NCBI RefSeq assembly: GCF_022581195.2
Contig: NC_061466.1
Span: 3,534,001-3,598,000 of the forward strand
Direction: 5' to 3'
Length of the DNA: 64,000 bases
Origin: Helicoverpa zea
Taxonomy: Eukaryota > Arthropoda > Insecta > Lepidoptera > Noctuidae
The notes beneath the pieces are model-generated. The model did no database searches and was not told the DNA's origin. It saw nothing but the letters and a program-made list of their open reading frames with translations. Below are positions 19,801 through 34,800 of the stretch, piece by piece. Position numbers and translations under genes: made by a program. Every line of letters starts with the position of its first letter. Within the stretch, counting starts at the first letter, position 1.

Positions 19801-22800
19801 CAGAATTCCAGCATAAATTCATCTACTGAGAAACGTAAAAGAATATCCTATATGAACAAATATTGATTGGATATTTGGAGTCAGCTCGCGAAAATTTCAC
19901 GGCTCGTTCCGATTACAGACATTGTTTTCCAAATGCTCTGCTGTCAATTAACCCTTTGGCGGTTATCTATTCTTATTCCTTCCAGCAGGCTCAAAAACAT
20001 TGGCATTAAGGGATTGTTATAATAATCGTTAAGAATTGCGCAATTATTTTTTATTGTGGGTATGTTAACTTCAGTCTTCTAAAAACCGTAATCATGTAAA
20101 TAATTTCACGGTAATACAGTCCGTTCCTATAACATTCTTAATATAAACTTAAATAACGCATTGGTCTGAAAAAGAACATAAGGCTTTTATTTATAGACGC
20201 TAGTTTTTGTGAACTGTAAAAAGCTGTGTTTTTCCTCGTCATGACAACACTTTTGCAACAAAAAAGAGCAAGCTTGAAATGGTTTTTGTGTTGTTTTGAA
20301 TACGCCAAACCAATTTAGATTGTCGTGTATTCTGTATAAGGTATTCTGCATAATTCATGATAATCGGATTAAACAGATTGTTCACCCTCCTTTGTGGGCA
20401 TAATAACTACTTGGCTGAGGGGTAACCTGGTCGTTTGGGATAGTGACGTCTTATTGAGTTTATTAATTTCGCCACTTGGCTTGTCTATGAAATAATGATC
20501 CCCTTTTCCGCCGGCAATGGCATATACGGCTTTATACATAGTGTCTTTTCTAATGAAGAGACACACGAACCACTGCTTTGTTTTTTTTTCATATGAAGGT
20601 ACTTTGATTTGATGGCTTTTCTCAACATTTATCTGCTTGCTTTCACTCTCCAAAGAAAGAAAATAAGGGATTCATAATTATAACGCACAATTACGTTACA
20701 CAAAAGGACGGACCAAAAATGGTTATAAGTATTATTATATTATTTAAACAGTTAATAAAATGAAAAATGTGTTGGCAACTGTTTAACTTGTTTGCGTGTC
20801 GTCGTAGTAGGGTCCTAAAAAGTTTTAATTCTTAGGGGAGCTTTTAATGTATGGATGAATTACTATTGAAATATAAAAGAACCCTTTGTGGCGCCTTAAT
20901 CTGGGGCAGTTTTTCTTAACGTTTTATTATTCTTGTTTACCACATGAGCACATTCTGTGTATGAGAAGGTACCAGTGGCTTGAGCAATAATTCCCCCCTT
21001 TAAACATACTTTGCCGACACAGATGTGTCATGAGATCTTATTCTTTCTTGTATTTTAATAGCCATGTTGAATTATGTATGTATGTAAGAAATTAATAATT
21101 TCGTCTGCTTCAGATAAAGTTATTGTAATAGTTCTACATCGTGACTTGTGAATTGCGTTTTTCAGCATTACATGATCGTGTTGGTTATTTATGTAACACG
21201 ATATTTATTTGAATGTCATTGTTTTTTACTGCCTGTATAGGTGCATTTAAATCTGTTGCCTCGATAAGTGTTTGAAGTTATTTTTGTTGAAGAGCTGACT
21301 GTTAGAATCTTTTCATACGAAAATAATCAAGTATTTATTTTGAGCATTCGTAGTATGAATAATAAAAAGCACTACTGCATTCATACAAGTAAAATTTTTC
21401 TTGGCAATCGTCCAGTAACGTTCTGCACTTCAAAACCATTTAGAGAGTTTTTCTGCCTAGAATTCAAATACCTGACTTGATTGATTTTAATTCGTCGTTG
21501 TTGTCGACGTAAAAACATATTTAGCGGGCGGAAAATAAAAGAATGCATAGTTTTTCAAGTGATACATTGCAGCGTGAATCATTGTGATGTAGTGGATGCG
21601 TGAAACTATCTAGATCGATGTTCACATCATAATACCGAGCCTGAACAGCGGGTATTCACTCGTGACCGAATTCATTTCTAAAATAATAATTGCTGAACAT
21701 TATCGCTTTTCTCACGATTGATAGTTAACACAGAGGCGTACCTTTATATCGTTTTGATTTCATAAATGTTCAAGATATGAAAAGTTCTGATGTTTCTTTG
21801 ATTGCTAGTGTAAATAAAAAAGTAAGTTGTGATAGTAATAGAAATGGTAGCTGGTGCATAGGGGCAGTGACGCTACGAAGGGGTAGGTGTGCAGCGTGCA
21901 GCATTTAATTAAGGCGGTGGGTGCGCTTGGCTCGCGTGCCGGCCGCGGTGCACTTCCGGCTCGCCCCCGGGGGCGCTGCGCTTTTTCCTCGTGGCTGGGG
22001 GAGGCCGCGCCGTGCGAGGAAAGCGCGACCGGTCGTCACCCGCGCTGAGGAATTAAAATTTTTCACGTAAACTGGTTTGATAGCGCGTACGGTGGCGGAG
22101 TGGGGGTCGCGAATACGCGCCACGCCGGTCATTAGCTGGATCGCGGCGAGACGCGCGCGCGCGTTCCGACCTCTTGCGTACGCGGTGCTTCGTACGCGCG
22201 ACGCCGCACACAAACGTCACATGTGTACACACGCGCGATGTCGTCTCCGATTGATTGGCTGATGTGATCATGTGTTTTAGTGTGAAACCAACGCTCATAA
22301 AATAAATATTGTAATTATAAAACTTAGTGTCTACAAGAATTAAGTGTTTGTGTTGTGTGGTTTGGCAAAAATCTTCGCTGTTCTTGGGATTAAAATTTCG
22401 AATTTGAAAAGATTATAAGGACGATATAAATAAAAGTTACATACGTTTTAATTTGTTTATTCACAAGTAGAAAAAATTAAAATCTCGGCTAGGCTAAAAT
22501 GTTTTTATCCTATGTTTACTTAGAAAATCTCTGATCATAATTTTGGTAGCATAATAAAAATGTATACACTCAAATATCAATTTAATGTAAAGTTAAATAA
22601 TCCTGTAGCTAAAAATCATCTTTAAAATTCGTTATCACTAAGCAACAGTTCGTTAATTCGTGATCATGTCACCGTATTATAATGTGGACCGCGACACTAA
22701 TTTCATGCAAAACAAACACAGCGTGCGATAAGCGGTCGCGAGAGGCGCGGGGGCGGTCGCCGAATTTCCCTTATCAAACGTTTAGCGCAGCTCAAGGTCA

Positions 22801-25800
22801 CGCGTTATCACCGGCTCGCGCGTCGCCGCTCAATTCGTTCCGTGATTGCGCGCATCGCTGCACTAATCATATCGGTGCATTTGTGATTTTTGGACCATAA
22901 ATGCTATTATTATAAACTGGCTTTATGAAAGTGGTTACAGCTAATTAAGCACTGCCTTTTTATTTTACTTAGCAACCATAAATTGCCTTTTGTTAAGTGA
23001 TACCAATCAAAATAGGGGTGCCCTTAAAATGCATTCATAAATCTATCTGATCGTCGACGTAAACCAGGATCTGGTTCTGAGACGGAAAAAATAATTCATC
23101 CCTAACAATGTCGTAGGTTTATCTGGAAAATAAACTGCGTGAGGTATCGATTTTAATCCCAAGAACAAGCAAGAATTTTATTATGGGTAATTGTTTACAA
23201 TAAGGTGTGCTAAGGCTCGTACCGACGTAAATCTGTTTCAGCGTGTGTGATGTAGATCGCGACCTAGTTGCGCGTGATTGAGGATAAAACAATATAAATA
23301 GCTCGTCAACGCTAGTGGACGTGAGCGGCGAGAACTAACCGGCCGCGTAACACTAACTAGTGCGTTACGGACAGTGTTCGTGCCAGTAAAGTGCTTACAA
23401 AACATTGGATTAGTACATTGGTACGCAAGATTAGGAGGTGGCGCGTAATGCGGGCATGATGCGGCACGTGGCTAACGCGACATCGGCGTGGACGGCGCCC
23501 GGCGAGGTCTGGGAGTACGTCAGCCAGCTCGTCAGCTCCTACCACGACCAACATGATTGCCAGGTGCTCTACCCCTCTAGCAAACGCGCCCATGCATAAG
23601 CACTAGAGCGCATCGATAATAACACAACACACGTGTGACTCACGGCTCTAGTCGCCTATTAACGCCTCTTGTAATTCACATGTTAGCATTATACATGCAC
23701 AAGACCTAGTTAGCGTCATGGCTGATAGACAATTTGTAATTGAGTAGTTTTTTCTTCTTTAAACGCAAAAAACTGATATGAATAATGGCGAAGAAGTATC
23801 AACTAATGTTAGAACTTGTCAAATTATGATCATTTATTTGTTAACACGTTAGATACTAATTGCTTAAAATGTTAGGTTGAATCAAAATAGCAGATTGTTA
23901 AACGCATTATCTACTAAAAATTCAAAATCTTGCAGGTTTTTATTACACTCAAAATATAGTAGAACGCTCATACACAACATACTGTTAAAATAATTTAAAG
24001 GTGATAAAGTAGCGTAACATCACAACGGATTTTGGCGAAATTCTTTCCAGTATATTTATAATCATTTAAAAGTAACACGACAGTTAAACAGTCATTTCGG
24101 CTTCTGTTCGTTGAACTTGTTTGTTCAAATGGAAGCAATAAAGTGCCACGTAATAGACAAATCAAACTCGGTCTATTTGACCGTGAAATTGTGATCGACC
24201 GAGCGTGACCACTTCGCGTACTTTAATACGGTATGGACCGCACTCACATCATTGGCCGCTTTTATCAGACATACTTAACAGATTCTCATTATAACTAAAT
24301 AATTTGATTTAAGTATACACTTATCCGTATTTTCATCGTTATATTTTTCCCACGAAATGATACTTTTAAATTAGATAGCTAAAACAAAACATAACGATTC
24401 CAATTCCAAAGCATTGATTAATTTCCCACAAGAACCTGTTTATTTTATAGGTATTTCGCAAGAATATGCAAATGTCCAATAAATAATACTGATGTTATTT
24501 AATAAGTATAAAATTCTTTGGCTATCTTACACGATCTCCGATAGAAAAACAAGAAACACGATAAAAACTTTCTGACCGCGACCAAGGTCGACTTACTAAT
24601 TTATTACAAGCTTTTAGAGTAAGTATTCGTCTAATATAGGCCTATGCTTATTATGCTGCCAGAGTAGAAAATGATGTCAAAATGTAAGCAGTAACTGTTT
24701 AATATCACAGTGGAGGCAATCCTGATTGATGTCGTTCGCCGTTAAAGCCCTGCTTGATCTTATCTTACCTATCTAATGGGTTTAACGAGATTACGGTACC
24801 CATCGAAGAATTTACATAATATTTCCTTGATCGTTGTGCACCTGGTCATATTACTGTTGACAGGAAAATCAACAAATATTGGTAAACTGGTCTTATTTAC
24901 GAAATAAACAGTCTAGGCGAATACCTGCGTAATGTAACACAGATTTTCAATAATTTCTAACTAGTTTTGCAAAGCGGGCCCTCGGATTGCCAGGCCATAG
25001 ATGTAGAGTATGCAACTCGTTGCGTTATACACCAGGCACTACATGTTGAGTCTCTATTATGCATACTTCAATGTTCTTTTGTTCTATGGAGTCGTTGTTT
25101 GTCATTGGGAGCGATTCCTCCGTTATTATAACGATGTGCTATAATGACCGATTACGCAACGTATACAGTTTCATCTAATGCAGGCGATGATTCAATGCAG
25201 TTTGTCCAAGTGTATATTGCTTGCATTTTCTTGCGACGTTTATTGCATAATTATCTACCTATTAAACCCATCTAATGTTGATACAATTAAGAGAATCTAG
25301 ATAATTGAAACGTAATTTTCTCATTTGGATTTATAGGACTGCTTTGGTGTTTACTTCATAATTCCGAATAAAATCAAAAACTTATCGCAGATTCACTCAA
25401 GATTCTTCCCGAGATTATAATTAACCCCTGAATGTCATCTAAGATAATATCATTTAATCTTATCACAGTTAATTATAAACAAATTGAGTTTGTTTTATAA
25501 TGCAACTGTACAAATGATGACAACACGAGCGCAAATATGATTAGGCCGACAGATTATATTGGCGACATTTCGTCAAAGGATGGTTGCATTAATGCCGCAA
25601 CGACATAGCGGTAGTACTGCATTTTGCGGTATTTGACGAGTGTTGAATTTGCAGACGCGCTTATGACGAAGGCGGGAGGCGGCGGTAACGCAAACCGGTT
25701 GGACACCTTTGTCGCCGCGCAACCACCGGCTTTTGGTGATATCCGCAAAAAGTGCGCAATGGCATGTGAAGTGAGTTTGGTTGGTTCTTAATCGATGCGC

Positions 25801-28800
25801 AGATACCACAGTTAACGACCAACAGTCGCTTGCTATACTCGATCTCATTATACGAGGCATTGATTTGCTGGAATTGCTATTTGAACCGGTTGGATCCCGT
25901 CTATTCCATGCAGTTATGTAGACAAACGCGTTGTATTTCCACTTTCCGCCAAACGCACTGTATACTGATTGGATAGGAATGAAATTTTCCTGATAAATTC
26001 CTAAAATTTAGAATTAACGAATACAAAAGTATTCGAATCTAATCGATTCGTTACAGAATATTTAATCGAACAAAAACTTAATATTTCTGTTTATACTTAA
26101 ACATTTTATTACGACTTGACGTAGACACAACACCTTGAATTTTTATGGTAAATTCAAGGACAGTAATGATGTTATTGGTTTTTTGCTATTGTTTTGAGAA
26201 CTTAATTAGTAATGCGAACATGTATGTCGTAAGCAAACTGGAATAAAAATCATACGATGATGGATGAATTAATAGGGATTGTTGATTGGGCCGCTGCGTT
26301 CGTGAGACGTCACGTGTTGCTCTGAGCTCGGTCACATCGATTATATGCACCATCGCTGCATACTCATATTCAATCGGCCTCTTTATAAATAATTCGCCGA
26401 CCCTCATAGGGGCCTGTTGTATTAATAATAAACGCGTTCAATCAGGCTCGTCCTCATGTGCCAATTAAATATTTATAAGAACATTCTTCACTGTTTCTTC
26501 TGACCGTTCATCTGAGATGTTTATGATTTTGTAAGTCGCCATGAGAATACTTTCTCTTATTGCTTGTCTATCTGTTTCTTAATAATATTCTTAGTTTACA
26601 ACTATTAAAATTAAAGAATAATCATTTTAATGGGTGATAGAATAATAAATAAATCTCTGATTCATGTTATATCATTTATAAAATGTGTTAGAAAATAATA
26701 AAAATATGCCGACATATACAGAGGATATTAATAGCTGTCATTGCACAAAACTTGTTTCTATGCGATTAGATAAATAAACAAGTATTAAACAAGCATTGCG
26801 TATTGAGAACAGTGAGAAGGGTGCACTGAGAATCGGGATAAGCCGGTCCAACGGCCGTCTTACCATGGCATCGTCGTTTAATAAAGCCCCCGCGACAACT
26901 GCATGCTTCAGCAGGGCTGTCTTGTAGCCAACCTCATGACGGCGACCATGAAGTCAAACCTTTATAGAAAGTGAGCTTTGATCAATGCTTTTGATATGAC
27001 ACAAAACATTCACACGATCCCCAAGAAATATGTCATCCTCAACTGAATGTTGTAAGATTCAAAGGGAAGTTAATAATAATAATTATTGAATATATTCCAA
27101 TGTAATTTATGCAATAAAAGCACCTGCAATACGGAGCTTTGTGACGGTGATCCAACCCTGGCTTCCGATCGGGTAATGCAAAACGAGGCTCGGGAATAAA
27201 TCGTTTACATGGTTGTCGGCGTAAACTGGTCCCGCTGGTCGCAGCGCGACTCGGCGCGATACCACACGGACGTAGGAAATCACACTTGATTACCAATACT
27301 CATCTCAGAAATACTACTTGTGATGAAATTATTATAACTGGATAGTACTTAAAGTCGCTTAATGCTTTGAGAAACTTACTTAATTGCATTGGCATTAATC
27401 TAACAGTCTGTGAGAACGTTAAAGGTTCAAATAGGGCTTTGAAATTATAATCCAACGATCGATCAAACCGGAAAGTAGCCCACCGTGAATATTATGCCAC
27501 ATCTGAATTTTGCGTACGCACAACGTTGGAATACATTTGTGTGGTCGGTACGGCATGTATCCGCGGCAGTGGCGGTCTTATCTCGCCATTAGAGTTATTA
27601 CCGGCTGGTATCTCGCCCATCGCACCGCTTCGATTGTTTCTGAACGCGCCATAGAGCCGGGCGCTACCACCGTAATTGACCACTGTTTACTTCCACGACA
27701 AGGTCTTATTTTATACATTATTTTGCGGTTTTTGTTGGCTTTAAGTTATTCCAAGCTAATAGGGAAGTATTGTTAAAGAGTCTCGCGTTTATCTTTGGTT
27801 TTCATTGCGGTTAACTATTCAGATTTATCCGCATTTAATGCTAGACTTGTAGTTGTGTACTTCGAAGAGCTTATATCTGAAATCTTTTTATTTCTCATGG
27901 TTACCGATGGATGAAATGTTTTCAACACAATTTCGAAGTTCATTTTCAATCACGAAGTATTTACCGAATACGGAGAAAAAGATACAATGAATTTGTTTCC
28001 ATTGGGTAATTTTGTTTTGGCTTAGCATCAAGTCAATTACATCGAGTCGGAGGGGAGCAATGATATCGATAGCATCAGATAATCGTCGCCCACGCAACAT
28101 TTTGCCGATTGCCGCTGTCTCGTTACTTATGATCAAGAAAACAATGAGATGTTTTTATTTATGTCATACGGCTATTTCTTCGTTTTCACGAGCTTTGAAT
28201 TTCGACGAGCTTCATTGTCGTGAGGGTATTAAAAATGTCTTCGTTTTAAACATTTTGTAACATTGTCTTGACACGTGTTACACGAAGTTTATTTTTACTA
28301 AAGAAACTGTAAACATATTACCGTGGAACTAGCATCTGTTACGCTTGTTACCCCACCTTGTCATCTCTTCATTGAGATGAGTGTTGCTTGTTCAACTTCT
28401 TTAAATATTTACTCACTTATCGGACGCGGTTGAACATTGTTATTTTCAGTTTGTTGCCCTTTCTTCTAATGTGTGAAGTAAATGAAAAGAGTGAATAAGT
28501 TTCATATGTTCGGATCGTCTTAAGATTATAAATTGTAAGCTATATTTTAACGTCAAATAAAATCTGTGCTAGTATATCGGATTCCTAATAATCCAGATGA
28601 TCTTGTTACCGACATAGGTCGGTTATGTGTCCTTGGTAGTCGCGCATAGCATCGTCTACTCAATTAGTGCGGGCGGTGATCGGAACCGGCGTATCCGCGT
28701 GTGTCGGTCTGTATGCGTGGGAATGCCTCAACAGCATTACTCCACACCCTTTTTACACACCACAAACGGGCCGTTGCGAAGAACCTTTATGACTCCATTT

Positions 28801-31800
28801 GTACAACAGTAGGAGTCGTAAACAAAAGGTTAAAGGTCCAGAACGTACAAATCCGTCTTGGTAACATATGCTTGTTGAATAATTTTTATTTTTCAGCCAT
28901 TGTAAGGTTTTACAATGTTTTTTGAATTTAGACAAGACCGAAATTGTAGAGGGCGAATTGTTCTTGACAACTTCACTTCAAATGACAAACAACATACTTT
29001 ATCATCCTTCTCCGTAAATAAAAAAATAATTAGGTAAGTAGTAGATAATTTGGTTGAGTCTCATTTTTTAAAATGCAGCCTTCCGAGTTTATTCAAAGAC
29101 TTCATTACAACTACATCATCAAATCCTTCATTATAATATTACTGTGCATATTATGCCCATCACTGAAAGCGTAGCGTTGTTTACTAAATCAAAATGCTAA
29201 ATCAAAAGCATAACTCTTAAACAGTGTAACCTTCTTCTCGTTTGTGTACACGTGTTAAAATTCTCAAAGAATTTGGGATCCTTGCCAAATATTCTTTAGG
29301 AATTTGTTGTGCTATTTTCAATTTTAAAAATTAGTACTTATCGCTTTTTGATGAGAGTCGCAAATTTTTGAGGTTGACTTATTTCTGTAGTGGCATGATT
29401 TGTCTTCTTTTTATCATGTTAATCATTTTAATTTTCTCCTTCCTATGAACTATTGTATACAAAATAAAATTGGTAAGTTTTTTTTAATATGTAAGTGATT
29501 AAGGGCTCTCATTGTAATTAGGAAACAATAAGATTGTTAGTTCTTGTGATTTCTATTTAGATGCGTCTAATCAATAAACTTGTTGTCCAGAATGTCGTGC
29601 GAACAAAGTTAAGTCCACAAGTTGATAATGAAATGTTCGTGTAATGTCAAGTTAAAGCTGAACTCAGTGAAAGCCGCCGAAGACTGGCGGCGCTAAGTTA
29701 GGGCAGGTCGGGTATTCTTATGGCTTCGCGCTGATTGTAGGTGTAACTTTATGATCGCACGCTTCTTGCGCGCTACTATTGTTCTAATGGGCCCTCAGCC
29801 TTCGATCCCGGCTTTCATACTAACACCCGTCTCGTTACTTGACTTAAGGTCACGCGTTCAACTTGATCTTGCCGATTTTCTACGCTTATATGGGAATTGT
29901 TTGAACGCTACTTTGCCGGTTGTTTTATGCGGGCTCGTATTTTTATTCTTATACATATTTAATATGGTTTGCAATTGCAGCATCGTGCAGGAGAAAATTC
30001 ATTCTTTACAATATCAAACTCGGAAAGAAATGTGCCGATATTCTTACATGCCTTGGCTGGCTGTACAGCTACTAGGTGTCTAATATCCTTTGGATATTAT
30101 AGATACAATAGCATGAAATCAGGAGAGATCCCAGAACCTTTAATAAATCATAAAAGTTTTGTGTGGTGTGTATGTTAATCTTAAAGCAAGGCGTGTCGTC
30201 GACCTTAATCGTGATGCAGCTATCGCACTCAATTAATCTTGCACTTCTGTGACTTTTGACGTGCCGTCCTGATTCCGTGTTGCAGTGACGAGGCACGGCA
30301 ATATTTTACACATGATTAGAGCGGCGCACACTGGCACTGTATGGGTAAGCAAATTGCGGCGACGCGACGCGCAGTCACGATCTGAACCTCGCGGGAACCC
30401 GGGAGAGTTTCTAGAGAATTCCAACGTAAATGCTACACAGATATTAATGGCGGTATCTCCACCGATACACACTGGCTCGACTGTTTTAACGACTCGACAT
30501 TTCCATGACTTGATTCCCTTTTATGAACTTTCTAATCAAGAATTAAATAAAAGTTATGCTGTCGACTTAACATTGCCTATTTAAAATTCATATTTATTAT
30601 CCATTAATTAAATTCTCACTGCGTTTATAATGAGTCTTCCTATGGGGTTATTTTTTTTCTTCAAGGATGTCAGTTATTTTCTTAGGTAATAAATGCAGGT
30701 CGGTAGTTATTCAAATGAGACGTCGTTCTTAAACAGATTGTATCGCATAACGGATAAGGAAGTCGCGGGCTGCTATCATGTCATCGACAAGTATGCTGCC
30801 ACTGCCTTCGGGTAGCAAATAAACTGCTGTTGGGTAAAATGTAAAAATACGTACACTCTTTGTTTGTATATGATAATAATTATAAATTATAACTTTAGAT
30901 ATAATAATTAAAATAATTTATAGGTATTTTAATTGAAGCCTCTTCCCATCCAGGATTTACGTTAATCTCAACTCCAATTAAAGTAACATGAAATCAGCTC
31001 ATGGATTAGAAACTTGCTCTGCAAATCCGAAGCGCAATAAACTTTAATGTAATTACGATTTCCTCGCGGAGCTTATCACTGTTCCGTTATTGAGTAGGTA
31101 GTCTCATGTAAAATAGGAATGTAGTGTTTTACATAAACGAGAATTAACATCGTCCTAGTCTCGGTTTATAGTCCGACACGCGTCAAATAATAATGAAAGT
31201 TTATTAAAACAGCCTTCTTGACTCTGAATCGCACACTGAAGCATAACAAACACGCCTTCGGCTAATGCACGAATGTTATTAAATGTTGGGGTATTATTAC
31301 ATGAGGTTTTCCGTTCGTTTCGCACCCTAAATGTGTATGCGTTAATTAAGTGCGGTCGGGATCCGTGGCGGTAGATTGTGATTGCAGGTATGGTAATAGT
31401 GCGCCTAATTCCGAGTCACGGGCGGATCGGCGCCGGCGCGGCTCGCACCGCGTGCTGTGTCATGTGCGCCCGTCTGGAACGACCCAACCCTCGGATTATC
31501 CTACAAAAAAACTAAAACAAAGCCACAAACCCACGTGGGTCATAACAATAAACTTGGCTGTTTATTGGACTTTATCAATACGCCATTAATAAAATCGCTC
31601 TAACCCACCGAGGAATTGTATTTGGACACGGTACGCTGTGTAGTACTAGTGAGTTCAGTTGATTCGTCGATCCTTGTGTTATGTCGGTTAATTGAGTTGG
31701 CGCTTTATAATGCATGCAATTAGGGCTTTAAAAATGTATATGTAGAACGAATAGTAACAATGAAAGAAGTCCAGCACCAGCAGGCTACCAAAGATAAGTT

Positions 31801-34800
31801 TCTCTCTGACACCCTTGCCAATTTAAATGATTTATCAAAGAATATTTTTTCGCAGCATTGACTCCTTTTGAAAAAAATGTGAAAATTCGTTAGTTACTCA
31901 CTTATATTTTTACGAAAAGGAAATTCTAAAAATACCTAGTAGGAACGTTGAATTCGTAACGTAGGTATACAGCAAAATCAGTTTATGAATGAGGACCTAC
32001 TCAGAACTTAATTTTCCTGTTTTGATCTTCCTTAATTCTTTTGCTCATTTTATTGCATTAATTTAGAAGTATCCGATAAACCCACAAACACAATCATGTT
32101 TTTATTTTGGCGCAGACTCCAAGCACTTGTGTGCCCGACGTGACAAAGCGAATGAGTGACATCACGTCTCACGAATGCCTGTCGTCGATGACTGACTAAA
32201 ATGTACATTGTTTTATTAGCGATTATATAAACCAAAGATGATATGACCTCTACTGAGGATTTAGAGGATCCTTTGCTAGAATCCATAATAAACTTTGATT
32301 GTTTCAATTACTTAATTCACTGTCAAGCCTTGAGCTCAACACAACCCACGCTTGGATGTAACATTTTTCTGGACTTGCTTTACGACGGCACTAAATAATG
32401 ATCCAATAAATCTTATTCAAACAGGCGTATCAGTGTTTGTGTTATTGTTTTTATTTAGGTTTGTAATAGATTTTGATCCTGGATTGGCTGCTAACGCCAC
32501 CTCTGACACGGGAATGTTCCCGCCCGGGAGCGTGATTTATTTGATAGCTTCTGACCGCACACATTTGCCAGCCCCATTAAATTAATCTCTTTATTCCGGT
32601 CGCTAGGTCAACGATACATTTCAGATGTTCAACACATGTTCCCGAATGTGCTACTGCAAGTAATCATTTTAGCATTACGATTTAGGATTGAATAATCAAA
32701 AGACAAGATTGGATAAGCTTTGTCATGAGGTCGTGGCACAGGGTTTATGGATACAGTCCTTATGCAATTTTCAGAACACAATTTCGTCGTTTCTTCAGAA
32801 TAGGTTTAAATGACATTATTTTTCTTTATAAGTTAATACTACAATAATAGGCAATATAATACCCTTAATAAATACGTACTCCATACATGTACTTGCATGA
32901 TTTTGTGTCATGAACTGTTGCGTTCACATCGCATTGAATTAATTTTGCGGTTTCTTCACTTGGCACACCATGCAACGCAAATGTCTGTGTCGATATTAAA
33001 CTCTGTAGGTACCTACTTAATCAAGCGATCTCTGAAAAATAATGATGTCATTATTCGATGCGTCCCGTCAGAAATCCAGTGAGTCGTGTAAATGACCTTC
33101 ACGCTAAACGGCACATGTGGTCGGTATATAATAATACTTTTTTTCTCAGTCGATAATGTTGAGAACGTCTAATTTTATCAACATGATGATACCATTTCAA
33201 TAAAATTAAAAGCCCGATTAACATTGACATCAATTTGACTTTTTATTACCCTATTATAATCTTGACCGTTGCCTTTATAAATGAGGCCATTGACTGACAA
33301 GATACCATGTAATAGATAAGTTCTACAGATAATGGATTACACTGAATCGATTAACGATTTATCAGCCTCAGGAAGCCAAATTGATTAATTGGCTACAATA
33401 TTAGAGAAGCGTTAAATTGTGATTTGAACACACGTAACGTACGTTTTTAAAGTCATATCATTATCATAGAATCGCCTTAGATGTTCGCCTTAGATGTATA
33501 GCTTCATGTTTGTGTAGCCATTAATTTAGACGGATAGCTAGGAAGTTCTGATGGAGCTAATGCCGTAATAAAACTCCTACGTTACGTGTGTGTGTCCGGG
33601 TTTCAATAACACGAAATTCGCGTTTAATGTAAGCAGCAGATGGACACCTATAAATTATTGCTTCTGTGCAGACGCCTGGCTAACTGATGAAAGTTGGAAA
33701 CGTGTCGCTCATTTCAATGAGCGGAAACTTTCAGTATCAATTAATTTGATATAAGTCCCTTCATAATATTTTAAATGACTACGAACATCGCCACCGTGAT
33801 TAATTACACTTTGAATATTTGGGGTGCATTTGGGGTGCCACCGTGCGGTCATGCTAAAGAAGGTTGTTGGGTCGAATCAATTATTTTCTTTACTCATCAT
33901 TCTTGGAGATATCCGGTACACATTTAAGTGGTCGTAATTGTGGTGGTATTTATTTTTATACATATCGCGTGGGTTCCTTGTTGAATTATATGGCGTATGC
34001 AAGTGCACTGCAAATTACTCTTATTTACTTACGCTGGTTTACCAGGACGTATCCATTAACCGCGCCGGTACGTCAGCGTCATCTTGTTTGTAAAATGTAC
34101 ACGTATACCGTTGATACGATATGTTATTGTAAATGTTTTCAGTATTGTCAGGGAATTTATCAATTCCGAAGTTTATTAGACCATTTGTTTTTTTACGAAA
34201 ACGCTTATCCGGTTGGTCAAAACCTTACCTAATTAATTTAATATTTTGAGGAATCTCCTGACGATTAGGTATAAGATGGATGGTCGGTTATTTTTGCATA
34301 CCAATTATTTTTCTAACTAACTGGAAACTCTGTTTAATTTAGGTATAGTGTAAAGATAGGTGCAATTACTACTTATGTACTATTTTCAAATCTTTGAAAT
34401 GATTTACAGCCTCTTCCCATGAAAAATCATTTAGAATTAATGCAAATTAATTAGCTATGCAAAGGAATAATAAATGCAGTATTTTTATGAGAAACTGGTA
34501 GCACAGTCTACGACTACCATACTAACCTAATAACTGAGTAAACTCCTAGTAACGGATAACGAGCAGCTGATGCATACCATTTTTTACGGCTTCATCTGTA
34601 TTTTATGAAAAGGTTTTCTATACACAATACTTCTGATCATTTAATTAAAACCTCACACATGTCCATATCCTGAGTAAATAAATTAAGCGCATAAAGATAA
34701 AATAATATTTTAATTATACACTGTGTCGATATAGTTTGCTGATAAAATAAATAATAAACAAAAAATGGTTTTATCTGGTTGGATCCGTGGACATACAAAC

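Noticed and set aside
21905..22213. 102-codon Arg/Ala-rich minus-strand frame
   Set aside because: Low-complexity translation of a CpG-rich island, with similar open frames on the other strand; no protein signature.
23357..23593. 78-codon minus-strand frame
   Set aside because: Antisense to the TATA-led frame at 23456-23599, which has the better promoter context.
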